The position numbers and the translations under genes are program-made. The notes below the pieces were generated by a model. It worked only from the letters and a program-made list of their open reading frames with translations, had not been told where the DNA came from and did not search any database. Of a stretch of 19,981 bases of DNA, positions 19,057 to 19,981 are shown one piece after another (position 1 is the stretch's first letter; each line of letters starts with the position of its first letter). This DNA is from DATDMG01 sp036518955 (GTDB lineage: Bacteria > Actinomycetota > Actinomycetes > Actinomycetales > Kineosporiaceae): the NCBI GenBank assembly GCA_036518955.1, contig DATDMG010000315.1, forward strand, positions 1-19,981, written 5' to 3'.

Positions 19057-19981
19057 ATGATCCGAATGACCAGCTCTCCTGTCCGCCGCCGCGGCCTGGT
19101 GATCGTCGCGCCGGCCCTCGTCACCCTGCTGGCCGCGTGCGGCAGTTCGGGGACGTCGACCTCGTCGGGGTCCGCGGCGGGTTCGACGGCTTCGGCCGCC
19201 GCGGGCGGCACCGCGCCCGGGCAGGGCAACCGGACGCCGCCAGGCGTCAGCGGGCAGACGGTGGAGGTCTCGGGCAATACCCTGCAGGTGCGGACGGCGG
19301 ACGGTCAGACCGCCGTCCAGGTCTCCTCGTCCACCCGGATCACCGAGCTGAAGGCGGCGACGTCGGCCGCGGTCACCGTCGGTTCGTGCCTGGTGGCGAC
19401 CGGGCAACCGGACGCGTCGGGGGCCGGCCTCACCGCGCGGAGCGTCGTGGTGGCGCCGGCGACCGGCGGCACGTGCGCCGACAACGGCTTCGGCGGGCCG
19501 GGTGGGTTAGGCGGGCCGGGACCCGGGCGGGGCGGCCCGGGGGCGACCGGGTCGGCCGGTTCCGGGGCCGGGTCGGGCACACCGGGTGCCGGAGGCCAGG
19601 GTGCCCCGGTGGGGACGGCCGCCGGCACGGTGACCGCGGTGACCCCGACCTCGATCACCCTGACCGGGCGGTTGCGCACCTTCACCCGCGGCCGCCCGGC
19701 CGCCGGGGCCCGCGCCTCCGGAAGCGCCGGTCGGTCCGCCGGGCCGGCGACCACGGTGACCGTCACGGTGAGCGGGACCACGCAGTACACCGCGACGGTC
19801 GTGGAGACGCCGTCCGCGCTCGCGGTGGGCCAGTGCGTCACCGCGATCGGACCGGCGAACGACATCGGGGCGGTCACCGCCCGGTCCATCACGATCCGCC
19901 CGGCGGGACCCAACGGCTGCGCCACCCGGTTCGGGCGGCAGCGCGGCCGGCGCGCCGACGGCTCCCCCGGGGGGACGACCG
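19057..19981 (+). CDS. Lipoprotein with two beta-rich modules (3' end outside window)
   Basis: An exported protein anchored by lipid: Arg-rich n-region, hydrophobic stretch and lipobox LAAC with C28. After a Ser/Gly/Ala linker come two similar modules, residues about 68-140 (VEVSGNTLQVRTADGQTAVQVSSSTRI..., ending VGSCLVATGQ..ARSVVV) and about 188-285 (GTVTAVTPTSITLTGR..., ending VGQCVTAIGP..ARSITI). Each has a GxCxxAxG turn, resembling the DUF5666 type. A Gly/Pro-rich spacer (about 145-185) separates them. It starts 7 bases after the permease stop with a weak GTGAG site; ATG 19066 is an alternative start. The frame is still open at the right edge after 308 codons. Cotranscription suggests a partner of the transporter at the outer face. 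A TTA codon is at 19507. Confidence 0.85.
   Translation, partial: MIRMTSSPVRRRGLVIVAPALVTLLAACGSSGTSTSSGSAAGSTASAAAGGTAPGQGNRTPPGVSGQTVEVSGNTLQVRTADGQTAVQVSSSTRITELKAATSAAVTVGSCLVATGQPDASGAGLTARSVVVAPATGGTCADNGFGGPGGLGGPGPGRGGPGATGSAGSGAGSGTPGAGGQGAPVGTAAGTVTAVTPTSITLTGRLRTFTRGRPAAGARASGSAGRSAGPATTVTVTVSGTTQYTATVVETPSALAVGQCVTAIGPANDIGAVTARSITIRPAGPNGCATRFGRQRGRRADGSPGGTT

Overview
The window is a compact, very GC-rich stretch (frequent GTG starts, G/C third positions throughout) from an actinomycete. The family assignment rests on gene order: ppa, then dacB, a DUF2342 zinc-metalloprotease-like gene, tilS, hpt, ftsH, folE and folP, which is the same order known from Mycobacterium tuberculosis (Rv3628 to Rv3608c) and many other Actinomycetota. 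I cannot name a genus. No tRNA, rRNA, CRISPR array, transposase or prophage gene is visible. || Layout from left to right. 1-876 (minus): folP, dihydropteroate synthase, whose 3' end lies beyond the left edge. 877-1656: a 780-base stretch without a convincing gene, holding an 18-bp tandem repeat, several hairpins and a perfect 15-bp-stem terminator-like hairpin. 1657-3708 (plus): a stand-alone molybdopterin / 4Fe-4S oxidoreductase. 3768-7340 (minus): a 1190-residue ABC exporter with two membrane-NBD halves in one chain, the second NBD catalytically degenerate. 7455-8105 (minus): folE, GTP cyclohydrolase I, apparently starting at a CTG that overlaps the ftsH stop. 8102-10087 (minus): ftsH. 10375-10929 (minus): hpt. 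10931-11989 (minus): tilS. 11965-13044 (minus): DUF2342 protein. 13146-14561 (minus): dacB-type D,D-carboxypeptidase. 14717-15235 (plus): ppa, divergent from dacB. 15686-19981 (plus): an efflux-type cassette of membrane-fusion adaptor, ABC ATPase, MacB/FtsX-type permease and a Cys-anchored lipoprotein that runs off the right edge. || How it fits together. The minus-strand block is housekeeping: cell-wall trimming (dacB), tRNA-Ile lysidine modification (tilS), purine salvage (hpt), membrane proteolysis (ftsH) and tetrahydropterin synthesis (folE, folP). The folE-folP pair, adjacent in the mycobacterial order, is split here by the ABC exporter and the oppositely oriented molybdoenzyme, so those two look like cargo inserted in a conserved operon. 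The right-hand plus-strand cassette is a MacA/MacB-like system in what should be a single-membrane (monoderm) cell, with long Gly-rich segments in the adaptor and the lipoprotein. || I did not find a clearly new defence or mobile system. The best leads are the possible non-AUG start of folE, the broken fol operon with its two inserted genes, the structured non-coding stretch at 1040-1530, and the efflux cassette with its upstream palindrome and possible leader ORF.
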